This document shows positions 1 to 10,300 of a stretch of DNA of 64,000 bases, one piece after another. The stretch covers positions 248,001 through 312,000 of the forward strand of contig NBAY01000016.1 in the NCBI GenBank assembly GCA_002794775.1. Direction: 5' to 3'. The first letter of the stretch is position 1, and each line of letters opens with the position of its first letter. The stretch is from Porodaedalea pini. Lineage: Eukaryota; Basidiomycota; Agaricomycetes; Hymenochaetales; Hymenochaetaceae. The notes under the pieces are model-generated. The model had not been told where the DNA came from and did not search any database. It saw nothing but the letters and a program-made list of their open reading frames with translations. Both the position numbers and the translations under genes were made by a program.

Positions 1-2403
1 AGCTTACACACCTGCTGAGCGACTTCGAGCAAGTTCTAAGCACCGAACCAATGGCAGACTCTGACTGGGTTAGCTTTCTCTTTAACTTCTTTCGAATATC
101 GTCTTAACGTGGAAAAAGCGAGGAGCCATTCAAGCAGCACTTCTTGCCGTGCAAAGTCGTACAGATCTTTTAGACCAATGTGATGCGGCTGCTATTTCGA
201 AAGACTCAGATGATATGATTGTCGACTTGGCCGACAGGTAAGAAAATCCTCCTACGTAACGATCCCAAATTTCACTTTTTCAAGCAGTGGGCGTGCTTCA
301 CCTACTTCACCGCATTTCTTCGCGACCTTAGTCCAGTATTGCGTGCACCGGACAAATCTCATCGACAACGTAACTCGGATGTTATTTAAAACAATAACCG
401 AGCCAGCCTTGAATACGCTACTATCCAGCGATTCCCAGGAGAACGGATCTGCACTAGATGTGAGTCTTCTACTCACGTTTGCCTATACGGGTTGACTGAC
501 AACCCAAGGAAGGCTTACATCGAGTCCCGTCTCATCTCTGACACAAACAACGAGGAGGCGCTTCTCTCTTTCCTTCGTCGAGCGCTCGACGACATCCCGA
601 ATCATCCTCAGATTGCTCGACTCGTGCAGAAGGTTAGTACACGGCCATATCAACCATGGGGGTGCTCATATCTTATATATTGCAGAGGGTTGAGCTATTG
701 TGTCAACAATATGATGTTGAGGGCCTCGGTATACTTTGCAAAGTTTTCAACTCTCATGACCTAGCGATGGATCTTGTTTCGCTACATGTCAAAATTGATG
801 ACATTCTCGTTCCTATCCTTGCTTTCGTAGATGAGTTCGATTGCGAATCAGTAGGTATGTAATACTTTATCTCGACATGAAAAGATATACTTGATCTTCA
901 ATCTCAGGGGATCCTCAAACTGCGCTTGAATATCTCGGAAATGTGGTTCTGTTTTTGCAAGCAACCTTAGTGAAATATCAGGTAATGACCAACGAAGCTC
1001 CTCATTTCCTCATTCTCAACACTTTTGCGCAGCTTTCGTCTCATATCTTTACGCTCGGCGATCGTGTTCTCATGACAGACTATTTGTTTTCAACATCGAC
1101 GGTTTCTCGCATGTCGTCACTGGGAGCAGAGGACGTGAGCGCTGTAAAAGCATGGTCCAAGGCCCTCTTCGACACTAATAGCGAAGGTATTGAGGATAAC
1201 ATACTCAGGTGAAAACGGCTCGTTTAATTGGTATTGAGAAGCGCGTACTGAACCTCTCTACTCAAGGACCACGAAGCCGAAGATGTTGATGAAGCTCACG
1301 GCGACTTTGATTCTGCAAGCGTGCAATGCGTGCACCGACCGTAGAATGGAGGCCGAAATGTTGAAAAACGGTGTATCATACTTTACTGGACCACTTTTGA
1401 ACTGGACACTCGTCGGAGGTATCAAAGCATTGCTACGTGATATTCTGGAGAAAGAGTAAGCCATGGCTTGCTCCTCATATGTGCTGCTCTCAATCCTCAT
1501 GAGTTCCTATCGGCAGCTTCAATGCCCCTGTGCATCTGGAAGTTCTACAGACCCTTGTCGAGTCGCCTTCCTGTCCACAGACCGTGCTCAGTTTGACTGG
1601 GCATGGCATTCTGGCACTCGTAGCCGACCCAAATGCATTGTCATACGAGAAGAAGGTACAAAACACTTCTTTCAAGACCACGAGTCTTCGAGCCATCGCC
1701 AGCAAGGCTCTGGCTATACCCAACGACGGTACGCCGATGCTGTCTATCTTTCTCAGAGATGCGCTTGAACATTCATATTTCAGAGTCCTCTGACACGAGC
1801 TTGGAATCCCTTTCAATCCCGACCACGAACTGGCTCGACCAACCGCGCAAAGCCATTCGCGACTTCTTCGCCTCCTCTCGTGCAGGGAAGGCGCCCGCCT
1901 TCGATGTCGGTCGATGTGTCGCAGTGCTCGGTCCGACGCACTTCCTCCGGCTGCTTTGGGATGAACTTGATACAGCTACCCAGTTGGGCGATCTCGAGTT
2001 GAGCCGGAGGCTTGCATCGTACGTGCTGCTCTGCCCTCCTGCAGAGGTGGGTGCCGGCGCAGGACGTACCCCGCCTCTCTTGCCTATTTTCCTTGGCGGT
2101 ATTCTTCATGGCCTCCTTGCTCGGCTCGATTCACGGGCGCCGACGGAGCAGACTTTCGGCATTGAGTTATTCGTCGCTGTCGTCACATCATCGCTAACCG
2201 GATTGCTGCACCTTGAATGGGCTTTGCGAGCTGTTGCAACCGACGTTCAGACGGAACGCTATGTATACCAGCCTTCCGTCACGGTCGCCCGCAGATTAGC
2301 TGCCGATTTAAAAAGGAGCAGAAGTCCTTCGGCCGCGGCGGTTGTGCAGCGGCTTTCTTCATCGCCTTCGTTTGTAGCCAATTTTCCCATGATGGCAGCG
2401 TAA
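1..2403 (+). CDS. MED5: Mediator complex subunit 5 (Med5/Nut1-like), 3' part
   Basis: Partial gene; its start lies left of the window and the stop TAA is at 2401-2403. Open exons on the plus strand are broken by short GT-AG introns (for example near 240, 460, 630, 860-910, 980-1030, 1210-1265, 1460-1510). The protein is almost all alpha-helical and leucine-rich. A stretch around 1385-1455 (TGPLLNWTLVGGIKALLRDI) resembles the conserved 'WTLVG' helix of fungal Med5, and a following segment (HLEVLQTLVESPSCPQTV) is also typical. Med5 belongs to the Mediator tail, which links transcription activators to RNA polymerase II in the nucleus. No catalytic motif is expected. The family call rests on remembered similarity of these helices; another large helical scaffold protein is possible. 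It ends about 160 bp from the convergent zinc transporter gene. Confidence 0.55.
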
Positions 2404-2559
2404 GAGCATTTAGAGGACCGTATTTAAAACACTTGTATGTGCGACGATGATTTACAGTGTAGAAAAGGTACAAAGGTACAATACTAATAAGTGAAAATGA
2501 AATAATCCATCGAACGCGAAGGTACTATGTAGATGTTCCTCCTGCCAATGACCTTGACT

Positions 2560-4507
2560 TCAAACAGTTGGTGCCGGTGGTGCTACACATCAGGCCAACA
2601 TTAGCTCAAGGACCGCAGAACAATCAATATGTAAGACTTACGGCAACATGCATGTTCCAAGGGATCGCAATCTTTCTGGTTGGGAGGGCAGTTGACCAAG
2701 CAGTATGCCCCGCTCGCTGGCATCTATTGGTTATGAAAAAGATCGGTTATAATTACTCTCCAGGTAGAAAAAGGGTACTTACGGGAACCGAAGAAGTCTC
2801 GGCTGCTTGAGGCTGACGAGATGGATGATACTCAGGCTGGATTGTACTGGAGTGAATGCCTCTGTCGTGTAGAGCCTTGCGTATGTCGATGGCGACTTGC
2901 ATGAAATCATGCTTGCGCGAGGCGAGGACATGCACTGATGCAACAACCTTTGATTCAGAGAGCTGCCATATGTGTAACTCATGCACATCCTGGACGCCGT
3001 CGACGTTTCGGATCGCCTCGTCGACATCTTGCAAGGAAATACCTGATGGAACACCCTGGAGAAGAATGAACGAGGCGCTTTTAACTGAGCCGAATGACTT
3101 CAGACGTCAGAATCAAAGACAGATGCAACGAAGGAACATAGACGAACCGAGGGGCAGAGCCGACGAGAATATGATGCAGGTAATTATCAGGGAGATGATG
3201 GGATCACAGTAGTATTTCCAGCTTAGGTCGGACAACCAGATGATCAAACCTGTGGCGATGACCCCAACGTTACCGAGAGCGTCACCTAGTACATGCAAGA
3301 GTAATGCACGCATGTTCATCGACCCGTGGCTATGGGAATGTCCACTAAAGTGCTTCGGTTCTAACGAGTCGGAGGAATGATGTGCATGGGTGTGAGAGCC
3401 GGAGGAAGACCGCGACACAGTTATTATGTTCTGGTCACCCAAAAGAGGCGTAGACTCCGATGTGTCTCGTTCTGCACCACCGTTTTCAGAATTATGGCTT
3501 TCAACTCCGAAGAAGGAATGTGTCCGCTGGTGCTTGTGAGAAGAGGGTGATCCGTCTGGACCAGTTCTGTTGACAGAGGGTGACCGAGCTCTCTGAAGTT
3601 CTTGCGCTTGCTGAACAACATACGCACGTGTCGCGGCCGGATGACCATACAATGAGTCTGAGCGCTCGCGACTTCGGCCTCTTTGTTCCTCAGCTGTAGG
3701 AGTGATACTACCACTTGAAATAGCATCATCCGAGTGTTCGTGCTCCGCAGTCGCTTTGACCGTTGTCTCCGTAGCATGGCTTTCGTGGCCGTGAGAGTGA
3801 CCATGCTCTGCCGAAGTCGGAGATGCCAGGTCAACAGAGCCGTATTCGATAATCAGCGCGCTACAAACATACCGTGGAACAAGAAGAGACCGAGTATGTT
3901 TGATCCTAGACCAAGCGAGCCGACGATCACAACAAGTCTAGGATTCGATATCTCTACAGGAAGTCACGTAAGATAAGTGACCGTAAATCCGACAATCCGA
4001 CACGTACCCGGAGTGCTGAAGAAACGCTCGATGGCCTCCATGAAGATGGAGAAGCACAGTGCAAGTAGGAACACGCCGTTGACCAAAGCCGCGAGGATCT
4101 CAGCGCGATGCCAGCCATATGAGTACTTCGTGTCGGCTTCTTCTATCTTCTGTGCTGTGAGCTTCAATAAGGTCAGCACATGTGCAAGCACACATTCTGT
4201 ATACAACACACTTTAATGGCGTATAGAGCGACGATCAAGCTCAGGATATCGCTGAGTGGCCCAGTTAGACTGAACACCACGAAGACAGCCGAAAAGCAGA
4301 GCGTACTTGAGCATATGAAAGCTATCCGCGACGAGGGCAAGCGAGCCAACGGCATAACCTGCAAGCATCCAGGCGATGTGAGCAAGGCCGACGGCGAAGT
4401 AAGCGTGTTTCGGAAGCAGACAACGCACCGACGATGAGCTCAACGAGGAAGAAGATAACGTCGATGAAGAGCAGAAGCGATATTCTCGCTGAGCGTGACA
4501 CGGCCAT
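2560..4507 (-). CDS. ZRC1: Vacuolar zinc/cation diffusion facilitator (Zrc1/Cot1-like)
   Basis: CDF transporter, expected to move Zn2+ (possibly Co2+) into the vacuole in exchange for protons. Splicing joins LVELIVG to YAVGSLALVADSFHML and then NDILSLIVALYAIK, giving the TM1-TM2 region with the His and Asp zinc ligands. A later exon holds HVLGDALGNVGVIATG, the matching H-x3-D of TM5. Between TM4 and TM5 lies a long histidine-rich loop (HSHGHE, HEHSDD, HSHGHS) typical of Zrc1. The C-terminal cytosolic domain contains VHELHIWQLSESKVVASVHV. Two small final exons give a Cys-rich tail (CLVNCPP ... ACCPPPAPTV, stop at 2560-2562) like that of fungal Zrc1. The start ATG at 4505-4507 reads MAVSRSARISLLLFIDVIFF. 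About seven introns of 50-70 bp. Its upstream region now abuts a 12.6-kb LINE insertion. Confidence 0.9.
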
Positions 4508-4589
4508 GACAGACGTGGAGAGAGTGGCGAAGAGCAGGTGGTGGGTTTTATAATAATTCTTTTGTGCGACATTGCGTCAGGTGTCGCCG

Positions 4590-4598
4590 AGATGGCAC
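4590..4598. repeat. Left target-site duplication of the LINE (AGATGGCAC)
   Basis: Exact 9-bp match to 17193-17201 on the other side of the LINE. Short enough to be chance on its own, but the right copy falls where the 3' end is expected from the truncated second LINE. Confidence 0.55.
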
Positions 4599-4671
4599 TT
4601 TTGCTTCCTACCATCATCATCGACCGTGGGAACACAGTGTAGTCAACCTCATTTCTTATTTCTTACTCGCT

Positions 4672-6906
4672 ATGGACAGCAGCATGTTGTCTAAAGCAAA
4701 AGCCTCTCTGCACAAGACAAAGTCTACTCACTCCCTTGTTAATCCCAAGGACCCCACCAAGTGTGGGGAGTGTAAACAGGATCTCCCCTACCACAGTCGC
4801 TCGTGCGTCAGCGGGACCGCCAAGTTATGCGTCACTTGTGGTCGCGACAAGACCTACAACCACAACGACAATGTCTGCGCTACAGTACAAACGAATCGTG
4901 CTAAATGGTCTCCTGATGTCGAGGCGGACGAACATGCCGCCAAACTACGCAAACAAGGGGACCTCCCTCCGACTCCTGATGTCGAATCGCAGAACACTCT
5001 CAAACGTTCTAATTCAGAAGAAGAACATAGGTCCATCCCGCCCCCCGCCCGAATTGACGACGATGCTATGGACGATGACCTGTACATCCCGGACGAGCAT
5101 ACCAGTCAGGCCCCTCAGGTCGACAATGTCATGGAAGATATCGATGAAATGACTGATCCGGCCATCGCCGAGAAAATCAACATTTCCTTTGCTGACCTTA
5201 CCAAAGAAACTATTAACACAATTAACACGCTCATCTCCCAGCCCACTTGGTCAGCTGATAAACCCTGGTTCGAGGATCCAGTTCGTGCCGGGTCCATCCT
5301 CGCAAATGTCGGATCCAATTTGGTTTCCTGGATAAACAAGTCAAACTCGCTGGACGACGAAACCAGCCTCGCTAATTCAGCCAACGAAAGCCTGGAAGCT
5401 TTTCATTCCACCTTCCGTATCCATTCTCCTTCTTTCAAACACGTGTTCGAAAATATTTATGTCAACAGCCAAACCATCCGCGACCAAGAAATCACGGATA
5501 CTATGCATGCCATGTCCCGGTCAATTCAGCATCTTTCCGCGGTCGTTTCTTCCATCTCTGAAAAAACTAATATAATCGAAAAACAGCTTTCAGATGTCTC
5601 AGTTCCAGCAGTCCCCCATTCGGTTCCCGCTAATACTAATGTCAATAAACAGAACAAAATCCTGTCCGATCCCCTCGGCGTTCGTTTCGTACACGACCCT
5701 CGATTCCCTCCCCCAGCCCCCGTTGTTAAACAACGCATCCAAACCCTGAAGAATGGAAAAACAGAATACGCCGCTGCTATCGCTAAAACCCGTGTCCCGG
5801 GTTCTGGCTACCGCATGACGTCAGAAGGCACAATCATCGCACCGGATGGCTATGCCCACTCTGCACATAACGCCCCGCAGGGTTCCCAAACCAGAGTTTA
5901 TTACCCTCCTGTCGAAGCCGTTGGAACGGATCGGGACGGCTTTACGACCGTTACTTACGCTAAAGCGGCTCAAAAGAAACCCAAGCCCACTCCTACAAAA
6001 GTGATACGCGCTACTGAGCAGAACCCTGACGGGGAGATTTCTACTGTCCCCATTAACCGGTCTAACGGATCAGTCAACACTCGCGTTCGAAACGTTCGCC
6101 AAATTTTCTTCTCTCTACCTGGCGACCTTGCCGTCCGCCCTTCTACCCTGTCCATTAAAAACAGTGTTCGCGCTGGCCTTAAGGGCAACCCTCTTTTTAA
6201 ACATCTCGTTGTCCTCAACGTGGAATATACCACTAACAGCAATCTTTTGATTGCCTTCACTAACATTCGTTCTGATTTTGACGCCCAACACAGTTCATTA
6301 GTCACCCAACTTAACCGTATCATCAACATCAGCGGTGCTAGGGCCTTTACGCCCTCACCGCAGTTCAAGATGGTTATCCCAGGTGTTCCGGTCTATGACA
6401 AGGACACCAAGTTAATTTATTCCGAGAAGGACCTCATTGACGAAATCTCGGCCCTTCCGCAGTTCGAAGGCCATGAGTTCATGTTTCCTCCACGTTTCAT
6501 GTCCTCTATCGAGCGCCTAAATCAGCGCGACTATTGCAACGTTTCGGTTGTTCTCAAAGATGACGCGCGACTTTGCTTCGACCATTTCTTCCTTCACAAT
6601 AACCGGTCCGTCCCTGTATTCGGCGTCATACGTCGTCTCGAAGAAATGCAAGCTCGCCCCACCATTAACCAGTGCGATAATTGCCATCGCCTGGGACATC
6701 CAGCAGCAAAGTGCCGGTCAGTTGCGCGCTGCGCAATCTGTTCCGAACCACATCGCACTGCCGTGCATGTAGCCAAGTGTGCTCCATGCACCGCTTCCAA
6801 CAACTTACAATGCGAGCACTTCGCTCTGTGCATCAACTGCCAGGGCAATCATAGCGCCAGATCATCGGAGTGTCCAGCTCGCCGCAACTATCGTTCCCCC
6901 TTTTGA
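4672..6906 (+). CDS. LINE ORF1: gag-like nucleic-acid-binding protein
   Basis: 744-residue ORF1 protein, thought to coat LINE RNA and chaperone target-primed reverse transcription. The ATG at 4672 begins MDSSMLSKAKASLHK; the frame is open further upstream to 4564 but that part reaches into the flank. An N-terminal Cys-rich patch (residues ~24-62: CGECK, CVTCGRD) looks like a small zinc module. The middle is Ser/Thr/Pro-rich with coiled-coil potential. The C-terminus has three zinc-knuckle-like motifs: CDNCHRLGHPAAKC (C-x2-C-x4-H-x4-C), CAICSEPHRTAVH and CINCQGNHSARSSEC. The stop TGA at 6904-6906 overlaps the ORF2 start as TGATG. Single exon, no stops or frameshifts. Confidence 0.9.
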   Translation: MDSSMLSKAKASLHKTKSTHSLVNPKDPTKCGECKQDLPYHSRSCVSGTAKLCVTCGRDKTYNHNDNVCATVQTNRAKWSPDVEADEHAAKLRKQGDLPPTPDVESQNTLKRSNSEEEHRSIPPPARIDDDAMDDDLYIPDEHTSQAPQVDNVMEDIDEMTDPAIAEKINISFADLTKETINTINTLISQPTWSADKPWFEDPVRAGSILANVGSNLVSWINKSNSLDDETSLANSANESLEAFHSTFRIHSPSFKHVFENIYVNSQTIRDQEITDTMHAMSRSIQHLSAVVSSISEKTNIIEKQLSDVSVPAVPHSVPANTNVNKQNKILSDPLGVRFVHDPRFPPPAPVVKQRIQTLKNGKTEYAAAIAKTRVPGSGYRMTSEGTIIAPDGYAHSAHNAPQGSQTRVYYPPVEAVGTDRDGFTTVTYAKAAQKKPKPTPTKVIRATEQNPDGEISTVPINRSNGSVNTRVRNVRQIFFSLPGDLAVRPSTLSIKNSVRAGLKGNPLFKHLVVLNVEYTTNSNLLIAFTNIRSDFDAQHSSLVTQLNRIINISGARAFTPSPQFKMVIPGVPVYDKDTKLIYSEKDLIDEISALPQFEGHEFMFPPRFMSSIERLNQRDYCNVSVVLKDDARLCFDHFFLHNNRSVPVFGVIRRLEEMQARPTINQCDNCHRLGHPAAKCRSVARCAICSEPHRTAVHVAKCAPCTASNNLQCEHFALCINCQGNHSARSSECPARRNYRSPF

Positions 6907-6920
6907 TGCTTATGACTAAT
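6906..6920 (+). CDS. First five codons of LINE ORF2, severed by the LTR element
   Basis: The ATG at 6906-6908 overlaps the ORF1 stop (TGATG) and is followed by four more codons (CTT ATG ACT AAT). The next base, 6921, is the first base of the LTR. Beyond the LTR element, after the duplicated CTAAT at 13228-13232, the reading continues in the same frame at 13233 into ORF2. This fixes the original ORF2 start. Confidence 0.8.
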
Positions 6921-7362
6921 TGTTAGGCGGGAGTCCGGGAGACGACTCGGACTGGGCAGGCCTCGGTTGACTGTCGTCTGGGACGTGCTATACTCGAGCG
7001 TAGACTCGGGACACGCTTACTCAGGCTAGGTCGTCACGGAGGTAAGAGGATTAATACAATGTACTCTACTACAGGAGGGGGACACGGTCTCACCTAGGTC
7101 GTCACGGAGGTAAGAGGAAAAGCAGAACAGGTGTTCAGATGCGATTCCTCTTCCTTATATACAGTGATCACCTCGTGAGAACTGGTTGCCCCATTGTCTA
7201 GGATTATATAATGGGGGCAGAATGGAATGAATGAAGGTCGTGTGAATGAAGTGTGGGAAATGATTGGTCCGATGATTAAATATAATGAAAAGGAGCGATT
7301 TAAAATAAAAGGAAATGGTAAAAGGAAAAAATAGAGAAAAGGTGAAAGTTCAGGTTCTAACA
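6921..7362 (-). repeat. 3' LTR of the gypsy chromovirus (442 bp)
   Basis: Reads the same as 12786-13227 over the whole length. It carries a 25-bp internal direct repeat (7026-7050 and 7094-7118). A TATATAA box lies at 7155-7161 on the minus strand. Confidence 0.95.
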
Positions 7363-7378
7363 TTACCCCCCCTTCAAG
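7363..7378 (-). other. Polypurine tract overlapping the pol stop codon
   Basis: On the element's sense strand the pol ORF ends TTG AAG GGG GGG TAA, and the 3' LTR starts at the very next base. The purine run GAAGGGGGGG is the expected primer for plus-strand DNA synthesis. The last pol codons, the stop and the priming site share the same 15 or so bases. Confidence 0.8.
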
Positions 7379-10300
7379 GTTGGGCGTCCCGACCAACCAT
7401 GATCGCGGTCGTCAGGCTCGGTGTCGACAAAGAGCGGACGGAGTCGTTGATGAGGGATGTCGAGTTTCCGAGGTGCACCGGGATGTTTGAGGTAGAATTC
7501 AGCGATCGCCTCCTTCGCGTTCTCGCCGAAGTCCGTCTCAGGCTGCCAAGTAGGTTCGTTGTACCCGGCCCACTTAACGAGGTATTGTAGTTTACCTCGG
7601 TGCAGACGTGAGTCAATGACCTTTTCGACCTCGTATTCCTCTTCGTCGTCGACGATTTTCGGCGGTGGCGGCGGCGGTTGCTTCTGGCTTTCAAAGGACG
7701 GTTCGATGGCAGGTTTCAACAGGGCTTCATTGAAGACAGGGTGGACCTTTCTCCATCGTTTGGGGAGCTTGAGCTTGTAGGCGCTCGCTCCTACCTTGTC
7801 GACAATGTCGAAGGGACCGTACCATTTGTCGGCAAGCTTCTTCGTGGGCGAGTCCGTGCTGATATTTCGTCCGTCGAGGAAGACCTTATCGCCAGTCTTG
7901 TATTCCACCGATGCTCCTGCCGTCCTGTCATGGTAGCGTTTCATGTCTTCGGCTGCCTTGACCAGATTGTCCCTTGCCGCGCGATGGGTCTCCTTGATGT
8001 GCTTCGCGAATTCTTCTGCCGACATGTTGGCAGAGGACGTTCGTATGGTGTCGAAGCTCCTAGGGTGACGTCCAGTGTTCGCGTAGAAGGGTGACATCTT
8101 CGTCGCCGAATGTTCGCGGTTGTTGTAGGCGAACTCTGCGAGAGGGAGCCAGTCCTTCCAGTCCGACTGTCGATGGTCAACGAAGAGTCGGAGGTATTGT
8201 TCGAGCTCTTGGTTAACGCGTTCCGTCTGACCGTCCGTTTGCGGGTGGTATGCCGTTGACGGGTTGCCCTCGATGTGTAGGAGTTTGTACAGCTCCTTCA
8301 TCATCGATGCGTCGAACTGCGTGCCGCGGTCATGGATAATCTTCTTCGGCAAGCCGTGGAGGCGGAAGACATGATCGCGGTACAGCTGGGCCATGCCTTC
8401 TGCTGACAGTTTTGTCGTCGTCGGAATCGCGTGCATCTGCTTCGAAAACCTATCCACGAAGACGCAAATCGCGTTGTGTCCCTTGGAGTCCGGGAGCTCT
8501 CCGATTAGGTCGACCGTGACGATCTCCCAGGGACCTTCAGGGATTGCGTTAGGATGAAGTGGCCTCGACCTCGATGCCCTCAGAGCCTTCGTCCGTTGGC
8601 AACGGTCGCATCCTCGGACGTATGCTCGGACATCGGAGAACATCGACGCCCACCAGAAGTCTCGACGTACCAGTTCGACCGTCTTCGACGATCCGGGATG
8701 TCCTGCCAGGGTCGAGTCGTGGCACTCCCGCAACACTGCTTCCTTCATCGTCGATGGCACGTACACCTTGCCTTTCATCCGCCACAACCCGTCGACCTCT
8801 ACCATATTCGTCGGCCTTTCCGACCCGTCCTGCGCCCTCTGCGCGTCACCCACTCGTTCCAACACTTCTTCCCGTGACGTTCTGACCACTCCACGATTTA
8901 GCCACTTGTCCTTGATGAACACGACGTCGTCGTTGTCATCCTTTCCCTCATCATAGCCTGCTTTGCGCGACAGTAAATCTGCCTTGCCCATCGTCTTCCC
9001 CGACTTGTGTTCGAGGTGGAAGTCAAACTCCTCGAGTTCGGTTCGCCAGCGGGCTTGACGGTAGCTCAGCTTCTGCGCTGACCGGAAGTAGGTGAGGTTA
9101 GCGTGGTCGGACCAGATCTCGATCTTGTGGCGAGCGCCGAGGAGGTATTGTCGCCATTCCTTGAGCGCCGAGACGATCGCGAGCATCTCCTTGTCGTAGA
9201 TCTCGTAGTTTCGTTCAGCGGGCAGGAGTGCTTCTGACCTATAGGCAATCACCCTCCACTTCCCTTCCTGCTTCTGTAACAACACACCGCCGAGCGCAAA
9301 GTTTGACGAGTCCGCTTCTACGCGGAAAGGACCCTCGTCGTTGGCGATGGCTAGGACTGGAGGTGAGCAGAGACGTCGTCTCAGCTCCTCGAACGCCTCC
9401 TGCTGTTCGGTCTCCCATACCCAGTCCTTCTTGCCCGTTAACGAAGTCAGCGGATGGACCACCTTGCTGTAGTCCTTGATGAACCGTCGTAGCCAGTTAC
9501 CCATGCCGAGGAACTGTTGTAGCTGCTTCAGGTTCCGTGGGACCGGCCAGTTCGCAATTGCCTCCGTCTTTGCTGGGTCAGCCTTGATCTCGCCATTACC
9601 GATGATGTGGCCGAGGTATTTGACGACCTTGGCATCAAACTCGCACTTCTCCGGCTTCAGGTATAGGCCATTCTCTCGAAGGATCTGAAGGACACGCCTC
9701 GACGTGTCTATATGTTCCTCAATGGTTTCCGAGAGAATCAATATGTCGTCGAGGTATACGATGATCAGGTTAGCGTAAATCAGTTCCTTGAAGATGTGAT
9801 TGACAAAAGCCTGGAACGTCGCCGGGGCGTTGCAGAGACCAAAGAACATGACCGTTGGTTCGAAGAGGCCCATGTTCGTGCGAAAAGCTGCCTTCCATTC
9901 GTCGCCTTCGCGGATCCGGACATTGTAGTACCCCCATCGAAGGTCAAGCTTAGTGATGTACTTCGCTTTCTTGACCTTGTCGACAAGTTCGTCGATGAGA
10001 GGAAGGGGATACTTATTCTTGATCGTGCCGTCATTAAGCTTACGGTAGTCCTGGATCGGGCGTAGCGACTTGTCGGCCTTCTTGATGAAGAAGAAGGGCG
10101 ACGCCATTGGCGATATCGACCGTCGAATGCGACCCGATTTCAGATTTTCGTCGAGGAAGTCCTTGAGTGACTGTTGCTCAGTTGGCGTGAGCGGATAGAT
10201 TTTACAGTCGCTTGGTTTGAAGTCGGGCTTCAAGTCGATAACATGGTCCCAGGGTCGGTGTTCCGGTAGTTTCTCGAATCCCTTCTCCGAGAAGACATCG

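Noticed and set aside
4564..4671. Upstream extension of LINE ORF1 (MRHCVRCRRDG...)
   Set aside because: It crosses the proposed left target duplication into host DNA; the ATG at 4672 is more sensible.
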